Shown piece by piece: positions 54,827 to 63,797 of a DNA stretch of 64,000 nucleotides. This DNA is from Leisingera sp. ANG-M1 (GTDB lineage: Bacteria; Pseudomonadota; Alphaproteobacteria; Rhodobacterales; Rhodobacteraceae): assembly GCF_000813745.1 (NCBI RefSeq), contig NZ_JWLC01000025.1, positions 251,610-315,609 of the forward strand, written 5' to 3'. The notes beneath the pieces were generated by a model. The model ran no database searches, had not been told where the DNA came from, and was given only the letters and a program-made list of their open reading frames with translations. The translations under genes and the position numbers were made by a program. Each line of letters begins with the position of its first letter. Position 1 is the stretch's first letter.

Positions 54827-55003
54827 TCATTGCAGCCGCCGTTTCCAGGCCCGGTGCCTCAACTTCCGCTCAACGCGCCAGTACCTTGGCCCGTATTTGA
54901 TCAGCTTCGGCCCTTCACAGATGGCAACCGCTGCCAGATACGCAAGATCGACCAGGACGCCGAAAATCCGGACCGCCAGCCAGAGGACAGGTTCATCGCT
55001 CAT
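54827..55003 (-). CDS. Short protein (58 residues), hydrophobic helix plus basic tail
   Basis: An open frame starting MSDEPVLWLAVRIFGVLVDL at an ATG preceded by GGAGGAAGGAGGCTGCC, an excellent ribosome binding site. A hydrophobic helix (about 6-28) is followed by a very basic, Arg-rich tail (KYGPRYWRVERKLRHRAWKR). It is in line with the 48-residue gene 10 nt downstream and grxD. I cannot assign a family. The two short genes look like a conserved pair of membrane microproteins rather than noise, because of their spacing and Shine-Dalgarno. Confidence 0.6.
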   Translation of the reverse strand: MSDEPVLWLAVRIFGVLVDLAYLAAVAICEGPKLIKYGPRYWRVERKLRHRAWKRRLQ

Positions 55004-55082
55004 GGCAGCCTCCTTCCTCCAAAATGACAGCCAACTTGGCCGTTCGGGAATCGGCAGAAGGAATGTGCAAGCATGCTCCCGG

Positions 55083-55316
55083 TTACTTCAATTTGTCCTT
55101 CGGGACAAAGAAGCGAGCATATTCCTGCGGGTCTTTGGGGACTTTCCAGGTTCGCAGAGACCCGCCGCCCATGCCTGAATTATAGTCAGATCGCAGAGTA
55201 TGATAGTCCGGGTCTGTTTCGTCCTCTTCCAAAGGCACTCGGCGCTGGGAAATGACCGCTGCAGCAACGGCCATGACCACAATGCCGAGGATCAGAAGGG
55301 ACGTGAACAGGGTCAT
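55083..55316 (-). CDS. Short membrane protein (77 residues) downstream of bolA
   Basis: A 77-residue protein with one N-terminal membrane helix (MTLFTSLLILGIVVMAVAAA, about 3-22) and a polar, acidic then basic cytosolic tail (LEEDETDPDYHTLRSDYNSG ... FFVPKDKLK). It starts 4 nt after the bolA stop and is thus almost certainly in its operon. No known domain is visible. Roseobacter genomes carry similar small proteins between bolA and grxD. Confidence 0.7.
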   Translation of the reverse strand: MTLFTSLLILGIVVMAVAAAVISQRRVPLEEDETDPDYHTLRSDYNSGMGGGSLRTWKVPKDPQEYARFFVPKDKLK

Positions 55317-55320
55317 CGGC

Positions 55321-55557
55321 TCATTCAGGCGCCTTTGTCGTCAGCGCCAGCGCGTGCAGCTCGCCGTCGGGGCCGTCCATCTTGCCTTTCAGCGCGGCAT
55401 AGACGGCGCGCTGCTGCTGGACGCGGTTCTTGCCGCGGAAGCTTTCGTCGACAACCATCGCCGACATATGCACGCCATCGGTGCCGCCGACCTGGATTTC
55501 GGCGTCCGGGAAGGCGTCGCGCAGCAGTTCTTCGATTTCGTGGGCTTGCATGGGCAT
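55321..55557 (-). CDS. BolA family protein
   Basis: A 78-residue BolA-type protein: HEIEELLRDAFPDAEIQVGG, then the family's H-x-S motif region VHMSAMVVDESFRGKNRVQQ and a C-terminal GPDGELHALALTTKAPE with the His that helps bind a shared Fe-S cluster. BolA proteins pair with monothiol glutaredoxins such as the grxD product here. I chose the ATG at 55557; an ATG two codons later is also possible. It resembles the IbaG/YrbA sub-group in size. Confidence 0.9.
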   Translation of the reverse strand: MPMQAHEIEELLRDAFPDAEIQVGGTDGVHMSAMVVDESFRGKNRVQQQRAVYAALKGKMDGPDGELHALALTTKAPE

Positions 55558-55622
55558 CCGGGGAAGTCCTTTGTCTTGTTTGGTAAAAATGTAGGTTGGC
55601 ACCGGGGGCTGTGCAAGCGGCT

Positions 55623-56141
55623 TTAGCGGCGCCTCTGCGCAAAAGGCGCCAGTGTTTCGACGAAATCAGGGACCGCTGCGAGCGCGTCTTGCACGCTGTC
55701 TTCCTCAAAATCCCATATTGAAGATGGGTCTTCCGGGCAAAGAGCCCGAGTCAGTTCCTGGCAGTGGTTCTGGAGGTCCGCAGGCAAGGACAGGGTGGCG
55801 GCTTCCTGCAGGACCAGCAGCGCTTCGTGGATTGGGCGCAATACCCGCAGGGCATAGGTCATATGGTGCAGCAGATCGGGATCATCGCGCCAGGTTTCGC
55901 CGTCAAACAGTTCTTGCGTCACCCGCTGTCCAGCGCCTGCACAGGAATAAGCGATGCAGCCGCCGAACCCTTTCGAGGCTAGATCGGGGTGGATGCTGCA
56001 ACGGAAATCCGGCCCAAGGTTGGGACAGGGCGTGTCCCGCGCTTTGACCAGCCCGAAGTCCTCGTGCGGCTCAAACGGATAAGCCAGGCAGCACAGGGCG
56101 GCGCAGCGGCTGCAATCCTCTTTCAAGTCCGGCAGATTCAT
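55623..56141 (-). CDS. Cys-rich protein with YkgJ-like cluster
   Basis: A 172-residue soluble protein. The N-terminal half has clustered Cys: CSRCAALCC (about 10-18), C39, C47, C62 and C67, in an arrangement like the YkgJ zinc or iron-sulfur-binding family (CxxCxxxCC... FRCSIHPDL). The C-terminal half is helical and acidic. The start MNLPDLKEDC at 56141 is chosen; an upstream GTG or ATG would add 13 residues that overlap the purL terminator. It lies between purL and bolA on the same strand. Function is unknown. Confidence 0.75.
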   Translation of the reverse strand: MNLPDLKEDCSRCAALCCLAYPFEPHEDFGLVKARDTPCPNLGPDFRCSIHPDLASKGFGGCIAYSCAGAGQRVTQELFDGETWRDDPDLLHHMTYALRVLRPIHEALLVLQEAATLSLPADLQNHCQELTRALCPEDPSSIWDFEEDSVQDALAAVPDFVETLAPFAQRRR

Positions 56142-56164
56142 AGGGTGGTCCCAAGGTGAAAGAA

Positions 56165-56193
56165 AAGGCGGGATGACCATGCCATCCCGCCTT
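56165..56193 (-). terminator. Rho-independent terminator of purL
   Basis: AAGGCGGGATG / CATCCCGCCTT with a 7-nt loop lies 41 nt after the purL stop; minus-strand reading continues TTTCTTT. Confidence 0.85.
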
Positions 56194-56233
56194 TGAGCAT
56201 CAGACTGCTTCAGAGCCTTGTAAAGGCTGACTA

Positions 56234-58399
56234 TCAGGCCACCGCGGCGGCAAAGCTGGAGCGGAAGATCTCCTTCAGCTCGGCCAGCGGAGCTTCGGAG
56301 CCGCCGATCTTCACGCTGTCGCCGCCGAATTTGCCCACGGAGACCAGCGGCACGCCGGCCTGGCCAGCCGCCAGCATCAGGGCTTCGGCCTGGTCGAAGT
56401 TGCAGGCGATCAGGTAACGGGCCTGGTCTTCGCCGAACAAGGTCTGGGTGTCGCCAGCGTCGATTTGCACGCCAACGCCGGCTTCTTCGGCCATTTCAAA
56501 GGCTGCCAGTGCCAGGCCGCCATCGCCGAGGTCGGTGCAGGCCTTGATGAAGTCGCGGTTGGCGCGAATGAATTCGCCGTTGCGCTTCTCAGCTGCCAGA
56601 TCGACCGCCGGGGCATCGCCGTCTTCGCGGTTGAAGACTTCGGCCAGCAGGGCGGATTGGCCTAGGTGGCCGATGGTTTCACCCACCAGCAGGGCGACGT
56701 GGCCGTCACGGGCCTCGCCGATAATTGGCTCTTCGTCCGCAGCCACCAGGCCAACGGCACCGATAGTCGGGGTCGGCAGGATCGCCTGGCCGTCGGTCTC
56801 GTTGTAGAGCGAAACGTTGCCGGAGACGATCGGCATATCCAGAGCAGCAACCGCTTCGCCGATGCCTTTGATCGCGCCGACGAACTGGCCCATGATCTCG
56901 GGCTTTTCGGGGTTGCCGAAGTTCAGGTTGTCGGTGGTGGCCAACGGCTTGGCGCCAACGGAGGTCAGGTTGCGGTAGGCTTCGGCCACCGCCTGCTTGC
57001 CGCCTTCAACCGGGTTCGCCTTGACGTAGCGCGGGGTCACGTCGGAGGTGAAGGCCAGTTTCTTGTCGGTGCCATGCACCCGGATCAGGCCCGAGCCTGC
57101 GCCCGGACGGCGCTGGGTGTCGCCCATCACGGTGGTGTCGTACTGCTCATAAACCCACTGCTTGCCGGCATAGTTCGGCGAGGCGAGCAGTGCCTTGAGG
57201 CCGTCAATCGGGTCGATGGTCGGCACGTCAGCATCGGTCAGCGCCTCAGGGATGACCGGCTCATTCCACGGACGGTCGTATTCCGGCGCGGTGGAGGAGA
57301 GCTTGGACAGCACCAGATCAGCTTTCACTTCGCCGTTGTGCATGATCAGGAAGCGGTCTTCGGCAATGGTCTCGCCGACGATGGCAAAGTCCAGGTCCCA
57401 TTTCTCGAACACGGCGCGGGCTTCGGCTTCCAGTTCCGGCTTCAGCACCATCAGCATACGTTCCTGAGATTCCGACAGCATCATCTCATAGGCTGTCATG
57501 TTCTCTTCGCGCTGCGGCACGTTTTCCAGGTCCAGGCGCACGCCCAGCTTGCCCTTGTCGCCCATTTCCACGGCCGAACAGGTGAGGCCGGCGGCACCCA
57601 TGTCCTGGATCGAGATCACCGCGCCGGTCTGCATCAGCTCCAGCGTGGCTTCCATCAGGCGCTTTTCGGTGAAGGGGTCGCCGACCTGAACGGTGGGGCG
57701 CTTTTCCTCGATGGTGTCGTCGAATTCCGCAGACGCCATGGTCGCACCGCCAACGCCGTCACGGCCGGTCTTGGCGCCCAGGTACACAACCGGCATGCCG
57801 ACGCCGGAAGCGGCGGAGTAAAAGATGCCGTCGGTCTTGGCCAGGCCCGCAGCGAATGCGTTCACCAGGCAGTTGCCGTTGTAAGCCGGGTGGAAGCGGA
57901 CTTCGCCGCCGGCGCAGGGCACGCCGAAGCAGTTGCCGTAGCCGCCGATGCCTTCAACCACGCCGTTGACCAGCTGTTTGGTCTTGGGGTGGGAGGTCTC
58001 GCCGAAGGACAGCGAGTTCATCGAAGCGATAGGCCGCGCGCCCATGGTGAATACGTCGCGCAGAATACCGCCAACACCCGTCGCCGCGCCCTGGTAGGGT
58101 TCGATGTAGGAGGGGTGGTTGTGGCTTTCCATCTTGAACACCACGGCGTCGCCGTCGCCGATGTCCACGATGCCTGCGTTTTCACCGGGGCCGCAGATCA
58201 CCTGCGGGCCGTCGGTCGGCAGGGTGCGCAGCCATTTCTTGGAAGACTTATAAGAGCAGTGCTCGTTCCACATCGCCGAGAAGATGCCCAGCTCGGTAAA
58301 GGTCGGCTCCCGCCCGATGATTTCGAGGATCAGATCGTATTCCTCGGGCTTCAGCCCGTGATTAGCAATCAGTTCAGGCGTGATGGCGGGTTCCTGCAT
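56234..58399 (-). CDS. purL: Phosphoribosylformylglycinamidine synthase subunit PurL
   Basis: A 721-residue small-type PurL, the ATP-dependent amidator of FGAR in purine synthesis that works with PurS and PurQ. Family blocks include the start [43 protein letters not shown], the [12 protein letters not shown] strand, [16 protein letters not shown], and in the second half [15 protein letters not shown] and [10 protein letters not shown]. It lies upstream of the Cys-rich gene and bolA. purS and purQ are not in the window. Confidence 0.97.
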   Translation of the reverse strand: MQEPAITPELIANHGLKPEEYDLILEIIGREPTFTELGIFSAMWNEHCSYKSSKKWLRTLPTDGPQVICGPGENAGIVDIGDGDAVVFKMESHNHPSYIEPYQGAATGVGGILRDVFTMGARPIASMNSLSFGETSHPKTKQLVNGVVEGIGGYGNCFGVPCAGGEVRFHPAYNGNCLVNAFAAGLAKTDGIFYSAASGVGMPVVYLGAKTGRDGVGGATMASAEFDDTIEEKRPTVQVGDPFTEKRLMEATLELMQTGAVISIQDMGAAGLTCSAVEMGDKGKLGVRLDLENVPQREENMTAYEMMLSESQERMLMVLKPELEAEARAVFEKWDLDFAIVGETIAEDRFLIMHNGEVKADLVLSKLSSTAPEYDRPWNEPVIPEALTDADVPTIDPIDGLKALLASPNYAGKQWVYEQYDTTVMGDTQRRPGAGSGLIRVHGTDKKLAFTSDVTPRYVKANPVEGGKQAVAEAYRNLTSVGAKPLATTDNLNFGNPEKPEIMGQFVGAIKGIGEAVAALDMPIVSGNVSLYNETDGQAILPTPTIGAVGLVAADEEPIIGEARDGHVALLVGETIGHLGQSALLAEVFNREDGDAPAVDLAAEKRNGEFIRANRDFIKACTDLGDGGLALAAFEMAEEAGVGVQIDAGDTQTLFGEDQARYLIACNFDQAEALMLAAGQAGVPLVSVGKFGGDSVKIGGSEAPLAELKEIFRSSFAAAVA

Positions 58400-59034
58400 C
58401 CGTAAACGTCCCCAATGGCTGCGATTGCGCGCCTTTTAGGGCAACGAGGGGCGCGGGGGAAGTGGAATTAAAGGAATCCCGATCAGTTCTGCAGCGGGGC
58501 GGCCTTGCGCCGCAGACAGCGGGAAGTCCGGAAGGTTGAAGATGCAGGCTTTTCAAAGTGATGCAAATGGAGGCGGGGTGCTGGAACGGGGCCCAAATTA
58601 CAAGCATTGCGAAAGTTGCCCAGCGCAAGAAGAATTTTTTCAAAGACCAGGGAAGTTTTACCTTGTTATCCAGGGGCAGGCGGCCGGCGCCCTTGCCAGC
58701 CTGTCTTCGAACCTAAGTCTCCCGCTTTGGGAGGCACGGGTCGCCAAGGAAATAAAGCAAGTGATGACAGATGGTTAGCGGCCCAAAAAAAAGGCCGAGC
58801 ACTAAGCTCGGCCGAAGTCCAACAGGGAGGTATGAAGGGGGGCAAGGCCGCCGCCTTCATGAGGATCATTTAGGGCGCCATGCCTGCCCCTTCAAGGGGA
58901 TTAACACCAAATGAACATCAAAGCTGGTATGCGTAAATTGCATGGCTTGGAAAGGGGCACAGGTTTGGCGCATCAAAAGCCGTAAGAGTTTCTGCGCCGC
59001 GGCACGGAATTCCAGCCATCGCACATGTTAGCGC
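58400..59034. other. Long intergenic region with candidate small RNA
   Basis: 635 nt between the start of purL and the end of a LysR gene. Near 58785-58900 a minus-strand terminator and hairpin suggest a small RNA. On the plus strand a 78-codon frame (58542-58778) with GGAAGG upstream is open but has no recognisable domain. The remainder shows nothing I can name. Confidence 0.6.
58785..58900 (-). ncRNA. Candidate small RNA (right boundary approximate)
   Basis: Read on the minus strand, a hairpin with arms ATGAAGG / CCTTCAT (58832-58860) is followed by the anti-Shine-Dalgarno-like ACCTCCCTG and then a perfect terminator GGCCGAGC-TTAGT-GCTCGGCC with eight T (58785-58813). No gene ends close enough to need it (the LysR stop is 220 nt away). 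Promoter and 5' end could not be fixed. Confidence 0.4.
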
Positions 59035-59940
59035 TCAGAGTTTGCCGAGTTCTTTCATATGCTTGCGGTGCGCCATGATTTCGGACTGCACGAAGTCCCG
59101 GAAAGCGCCGACCCGCTGCGAGTGGCGCAGCTCCTCGGGGTAGGCGAGGTAGACCGGAACCTGGTTCTGATCTTCATGCGACAGAACTTCGACCAGTTCG
59201 GGGAACTCTTCGGTCACGTAGTCAGGCAGAATACCAACGCCAAGATCGTGCAGAACGCCTTGCAGCACGCCGAAGTAATTGTTCACGGTCAGCAGCGAGC
59301 CCGGGTTGTTTGCCATCAGCGCCTTGCCCAGCACCGCGGCGGAGCCCACCTGGGCAGACCGCTGGTTCTGGCAGATCAGCCGGTGTTCCGAGATATCAGC
59401 CACAGTTTCCAATGTGCCGCGCTGCTCAATATAGGCAGGAGAGGCATAAAGGCCCATCCGAACCGTCATCAGCCGCTTGCGTACCAGATCAGCCTGGCTG
59501 GGCTCCTTCATCCGGATCGCCACATCGGCCTCGCGCATCGGCAGGTCCAGAACCCGCTCTTCCAGCATCAGGTCGATCTTCAGGTTGGGGTATTGTTCAT
59601 ACAGTTTAGTCAGCCGCGGTGCGAGCCACAGGGTGCCGAAACCAACCGTGGTCGTCACCCGCAGTTCGCCGAACACTTCCTCCTCGCTGTCGCGGATGCG
59701 CGCGGCGGCCGCTTCCAGGCGGCTGGACATGGATTGAGTTGCATCAAACAGCAGCTCGCCCTGTTCGGTGAGAATCAGTCCGCGCGCATGGCGGTGGAAA
59801 AGCGTCGCATTCAGGCTCTCTTCCAGGGCCCGGATCTGGCGGCTGACCGCCGATTGGGACAGATTCAGCTTGTCTCCCGCATGGGTCAGGCTGCCCGCAT
59901 CCGCGACCGCGTGAAATATTCTGAGCTTATCCCAATCCAT
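59035..59940 (-). CDS. LysR-family transcriptional regulator, divergent from IOR gene
   Basis: A 301-residue LysR-type regulator. The winged helix (about 1-62) reads MDWDKLRIFHAVADAGSLTH and LSQSAVSRQIRALEESL; the effector domain spans about 90-295. The region DVAIRMKEPSQADLVRKRLM and following strands are typical of GcvA-like members. It is divergent from the indolepyruvate oxidoreductase gene with about 170 nt between, which includes a short inverted repeat GTCAGCATTTATGAC. It is the obvious candidate regulator for that gene, though this is inferred from position only. Confidence 0.9.
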   Translation of the reverse strand: MDWDKLRIFHAVADAGSLTHAGDKLNLSQSAVSRQIRALEESLNATLFHRHARGLILTEQGELLFDATQSMSSRLEAAAARIRDSEEEVFGELRVTTTVGFGTLWLAPRLTKLYEQYPNLKIDLMLEERVLDLPMREADVAIRMKEPSQADLVRKRLMTVRMGLYASPAYIEQRGTLETVADISEHRLICQNQRSAQVGSAAVLGKALMANNPGSLLTVNNYFGVLQGVLHDLGVGILPDYVTEEFPELVEVLSHEDQNQVPVYLAYPEELRHSQRVGAFRDFVQSEIMAHRKHMKELGKL

Positions 59941-60110
59941 ATGCGTTACTTTCTGTGCGTTTCGGGCAGACTATATGAAATCTTAGTTATGTATCAGTTT
60001 TCATGGTGCAAGCGAGCAAAAATGTGAAAAAAGAAACCTACACAGGTCAGCATTTATGACCTATTATCGAGGGCGATAAGGCAAGCTAATCCTAGGTTGA
60101 GGAGGACCGG

Positions 60111-63100
60111 ATGGGCACGCAAAATATCTCACTCAACGACAAATACGACCTGAGCAAATCACCTGTTCTGCTAAACGGCACCCAGGCGCTGGTGCGTCTG
60201 ATGCTGATGCAGAAGCAGCGGGATATTGCAGCAGGGCTGAACACTGCCGGACTGGTGACCGGCTACCGCGGATCGCCGCTTGGCGCGGTGGACCTGCAGA
60301 TGGCCCGCGCTGAAAAGCAGCTGAAAGAGGCTGATGTCACATTTCAGTACGGGTTGAACGAAGATCTCGCCGTGACTGCCCTGTGGGGCGCGCAGCAAGC
60401 CGAAGTGCGCGGAGAGGGCAAATACGACGGTGTCTTTGGCCTGTGGTACGGCAAAGGGCCCGGCGTTGACCGTTCGGGTGATGCTATCAGGCATGCGAAC
60501 ATGGCAGGCTCGTCGAAATACGGCGGTGTGCTGCTGGCAATGGGTGACGACCATACTGGCGAAAGCTCGACTGTGCTGCACCAGTCGGAATGGTCGCTGC
60601 TGGATTGCTACCTGCCGGTGGTCAGTCCCGCTGGAGTGCAGGAAATCCTGGACTACGGCATTTACGGCTATGCGCTCAGCCGGTTTTCCGGCCTGTGGGT
60701 GGGTCTCAAGACCATGAAGGACACCATCGAGGTGACCTCGGTTGTCGATGCCCGCCCTGAGCGGATGGAAATCGTCACGCCTGAGTTTGACATGCCGGCC
60801 GATGGACTCAACATCCGGCTTGATGACGACCGCTTCCGCCAGGAAAACCGTATCATCGACTACAAGCGCTTTGCGGCTGAGGCCTTCAGCCACGCCAACA
60901 AGATGGACAAGCGCATGTGGGGTAAACCCGGCGCCAAGATCGGTTTTGTTGCGGCAGGCAAGAACTGGCTGGACCTGGTCCATGCGCTGAAGCTTCTGAA
61001 CATTGATGAAACCATGGCCGAGCGCCTGGGCATCACCACCTACAAGGTGGGCCAGACCTTCCCGATGGACATGAAGGGGTTCCACGACTGGGCCGAGGGG
61101 CTCGATTTGATCGTAGTGGTCGAGGAAAAGCGCAAGCTGATCGAGATCCAGATCAAGGAAGCAATCTTTGACGACCGCCGCGGCCGCCGGGTTTACGGCT
61201 GGTACAAGGGCGGCGCCGGCGGCATGCACCGCGAGGAATTGTTCCCGACCAAATATGCGCTCGACCCGATCATGATCGCCGAGAAACTTGGCGATATCCT
61301 GATCGAGGAGGGCCGCGATACCGAGGCAATCCGCGCAGGCCTTGAAAGCCTGGCCGAAGCGCGCCGCGCCGACAATGCCGAGGAGATCGCCACCCGGCTG
61401 CCTTACTTCTGCTCGGGCTGCCCGCATAACTCCTCCACCCGCCTGCCGGACGGCTCCCGCGCCTATGCGGGCATCGGCTGCCACTTCATGGTGCAATGGA
61501 TGGATCGCGAGACGGTGGGCTTCACCCATATGGGCGGTGAAGGTGTCAACTGGGTCGGCGAGGCGCCGTTCTCGACGCGCAAGCATGTGTTCCAGAACCT
61601 GGGCGATGGCACCTACAACCACTCCGGTGTGCAGGCGATCCGGGCCGCGCTCGCTGAAGGCACCAACATCACCTATAAGATCCTCTACAATGACGCCGTT
61701 GCCATGACCGGCGGGCAGCAAGCCGAGGGCGGGCTGACCGCGCATCAGATCGCGCATGAGCTGAAGGCGATGGGCGTCAAAACCATGGCCGTGGTCTATG
61801 ACGAGAAAGAGGACGTCGATGCCGCGCGTTTCCCGGCTGGCATGCGGATGCATGAACGGGCCGAGATGATGAAGATCCAGCGCGAATTCGAGGAGGTCGA
61901 GGGCGTCTCAGCCATCATCTACATCCAAACCTGCGCGGCCGAGAAGCGCCGCCGCCGCAAAAAGGGGCTGTTCCCGGACCCGGACCAGCGGGTGTTCATC
62001 AACACCGATGTCTGCGAAGGCTGCGGCGATTGCGGCGTGCAGTCGAATTGCGTCTCGATCGTGCCTAAGGAAACCGAACTGGGCCGCAAGCGGGCGATTG
62101 ACCAGTCCTCGTGCAACAAGGATTTCTCCTGCGTCAACGGCTTCTGCCCGTCATTTGTGACAGTGGAAGGCGCAAAGATCCGCAAGGAAGCAACCGCGGA
62201 CATCGACCTGCCGCATCTGCCAATGCCGGAACTGCCTAAGATCAACGGAACCCATAATGTGGTGATCACCGGCGTCGGCGGCACCGGTGTGGTGACCATC
62301 GGCGCGGTACTGGCGCAGGCGGCCCAGATCGACGGCAAGGGCGCCGGGCTGATGGAAATGGCCGGTCTCGCCCAAAAGGGCGGCGCCGTGCATATCCACT
62401 GCCGCATTGCCAACGATCCTGAGGACATCTCAGCAATCCGTGTGGCCACCGGAGAGGCGCATGCGCTGATCGGCGGCGACCTCGTGGTGAGCGCGGGCTC
62501 CAAAACGCTGGGGCTGACAACCACCGGCCAGACCGGCGCCGTGGTGAACAGCCATGAGATCATCACCGGAGAATTTACCAAGAATACCGAGTTCAAGGTG
62601 CCAACCGACCGTCTGGAGGTGGCCCTGCAGGCCCGCCTGCGCGACCGGCTGGACCTGTTTGACGCCTCGGAACTGGCACGCGCCGCGATGGGCGACTCGA
62701 TTTTTTCAAACATGATGGTGTTTGGCGCGGCATGGCAAAAGGGGCTTGTCCCGGTCAGCCATGAGGCCATTGAACAGGCGATCGAGCTGAACGGCGCCGC
62801 GGTAGAGCGCAACAAGCGCGCCTTCAACATCGGCCGCTGGGCGGTGCTCTATCCCGAAGAGGCCCGGAAGCTCAGCCAGCCGAAAGTTGCCGAAAAGCCG
62901 AAGTCCCTGCAGGAGAAGATCGACTTCCGCCGCAACCATCTGATTGCCTATCAGGGCAATGGGCTGGCCAAGCGCTATGGAAAGCTGGTTGACAGTGTAG
63001 GCGACCCGGCCCTCAAGGAGGCCGTGGCAAAAGGCTACCACAAGCTCTTGGCGTATAAGGACGAATACGAAGTGGCCCGCCTGCTGCTGGACACCCGCGC

Positions 63101-63530
63101 CAAGGCAGAAGCTGAGTTCGAAGGCGATCTGAAGCTGTCGTATCACCTGGCACCGCCGATGCTGGGCGGCACTGATCCTGACGGCCGCCCCAAGAAGCGC
63201 AAGTTCGGAACCGGCATGGAGCGTGGATTCCGGCTGCTGGCCAAGCTGAAGTCTCTGCGCGGCACGCCGCTCGACATCTTCGGCTATACTGCCGAGCGCA
63301 AGATGGAGCGGGCGCTGATCAAGCAGTATGAGCGCGACATGAAAGAATGGCTGCCAAAGGCAGAGCCGGAGCTGATGGAGCCGCTGATCGCCCTGGCGGA
63401 ACTGCCGTTGCAGATCCGAGGGTTTGGTCCGGTCAAAATGGCCAATGAGCAAAAGGCCGCCAAGCGCCGAGAAGAACTGCTGGCCGCCCTGCGCCAGGGC
63501 GGGGTGCCCTTGAAACAAGCGGCGGAATAG
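60111..63530 (+). CDS. Indolepyruvate:ferredoxin oxidoreductase, fused subunits
   Basis: An 1139-residue fused enzyme oxidising aryl 2-oxoacids (such as indolepyruvate) to acyl-CoA with ferredoxin. It contains an N-terminal pyrimidine-binding domain (TGYRGSPLGAVD), a TPP domain (FCSGCPHNSSTRLPDGS, GIGCHFMVQWMDRETVGFTH), a ferredoxin-like Cys cluster (CEGCGDCGVQSNC...CNKDFSCVNGFCP near 630-690), the beta-subunit domain (ITGVGGTGVVTIGAVLAQAA) and a C-terminal DUF6537-like part. GAGGAGGACCGG precedes the ATG. Length is normal for the fused form, used in aromatic amino acid degradation. Confidence 0.95.
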   Translation: MGTQNISLNDKYDLSKSPVLLNGTQALVRLMLMQKQRDIAAGLNTAGLVTGYRGSPLGAVDLQMARAEKQLKEADVTFQYGLNEDLAVTALWGAQQAEVRGEGKYDGVFGLWYGKGPGVDRSGDAIRHANMAGSSKYGGVLLAMGDDHTGESSTVLHQSEWSLLDCYLPVVSPAGVQEILDYGIYGYALSRFSGLWVGLKTMKDTIEVTSVVDARPERMEIVTPEFDMPADGLNIRLDDDRFRQENRIIDYKRFAAEAFSHANKMDKRMWGKPGAKIGFVAAGKNWLDLVHALKLLNIDETMAERLGITTYKVGQTFPMDMKGFHDWAEGLDLIVVVEEKRKLIEIQIKEAIFDDRRGRRVYGWYKGGAGGMHREELFPTKYALDPIMIAEKLGDILIEEGRDTEAIRAGLESLAEARRADNAEEIATRLPYFCSGCPHNSSTRLPDGSRAYAGIGCHFMVQWMDRETVGFTHMGGEGVNWVGEAPFSTRKHVFQNLGDGTYNHSGVQAIRAALAEGTNITYKILYNDAVAMTGGQQAEGGLTAHQIAHELKAMGVKTMAVVYDEKEDVDAARFPAGMRMHERAEMMKIQREFEEVEGVSAIIYIQTCAAEKRRRRKKGLFPDPDQRVFINTDVCEGCGDCGVQSNCVSIVPKETELGRKRAIDQSSCNKDFSCVNGFCPSFVTVEGAKIRKEATADIDLPHLPMPELPKINGTHNVVITGVGGTGVVTIGAVLAQAAQIDGKGAGLMEMAGLAQKGGAVHIHCRIANDPEDISAIRVATGEAHALIGGDLVVSAGSKTLGLTTTGQTGAVVNSHEIITGEFTKNTEFKVPTDRLEVALQARLRDRLDLFDASELARAAMGDSIFSNMMVFGAAWQKGLVPVSHEAIEQAIELNGAAVERNKRAFNIGRWAVLYPEEARKLSQPKVAEKPKSLQEKIDFRRNHLIAYQGNGLAKRYGKLVDSVGDPALKEAVAKGYHKLLAYKDEYEVARLLLDTRAKAEAEFEGDLKLSYHLAPPMLGGTDPDGRPKKRKFGTGMERGFRLLAKLKSLRGTPLDIFGYTAERKMERALIKQYERDMKEWLPKAEPELMEPLIALAELPLQIRGFGPVKMANEQKAAKRREELLAALRQGGVPLKQAAE

Positions 63531-63547
63531 GGCAGCCGAACGAAGCG

Positions 63548-63621
63548 CTCCCGCCCGCTCAGGACCATTCAAAGAATGCCCCTTCACCGTTGGGCCCGGC
63601 GCCGCGCTAACGCGCGGCGCC
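63548..63621 (+). repeat. Dispersed palindromic element, family 1, copy C
   Basis: CTCCCGCC begins 17 nt after the IOR stop, followed by CCGTTGGGCCCGGCGCCGCGC and the palindrome GGCGCCGCGC/GCGCGGCGCC. It has the same order as copies at 14298 and 25577. Confidence 0.55.
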
Positions 63622-63660
63622 GATGCGCGTGGACGCAAAAGCTCTCTTGCTGCTTCTTTC

Positions 63661-63698
63661 TGATCAAAATACTCCCGGGGTCTGGGGCAGAGCCCCAG
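63661..63698 (+). repeat. Dispersed intergenic element, family 2, second copy
   Basis: AAAATACTCCCGGGG followed by the hairpin CTGGGGC-AGA-GCCCCAG; compare the core CGAAAAATATCCCGGGG on the minus strand at 28786-28802. Confidence 0.45.
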
Positions 63699-63797
63699 CC
63701 CTGCCGGCGCTAAACCGTCACACCGGCGTTACGCGCGCGTTGCAAAATGAGTGCCCGGCCATATTTGGCCAAAGAACCCGCAGGGAGCGCCCGGAAC

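Noticed and set aside
56666-58405. Plus-strand frame of 579 codons opposite purL
   Set aside because: Antisense shadow of purL.
58542-58778. Plus-strand frame of 78 codons with GGAAGG upstream
   Set aside because: The ribosome binding site is fair, but there is no recognisable domain, codon use is mixed and nothing shows conservation. Left as an open possibility.
58832-58873. Thirteen-codon plus-strand frame after GGGAGGT
   Set aside because: The GGAGG touches the ATG, too close for initiation; it is the complement of the candidate small RNA's anti-Shine-Dalgarno segment.
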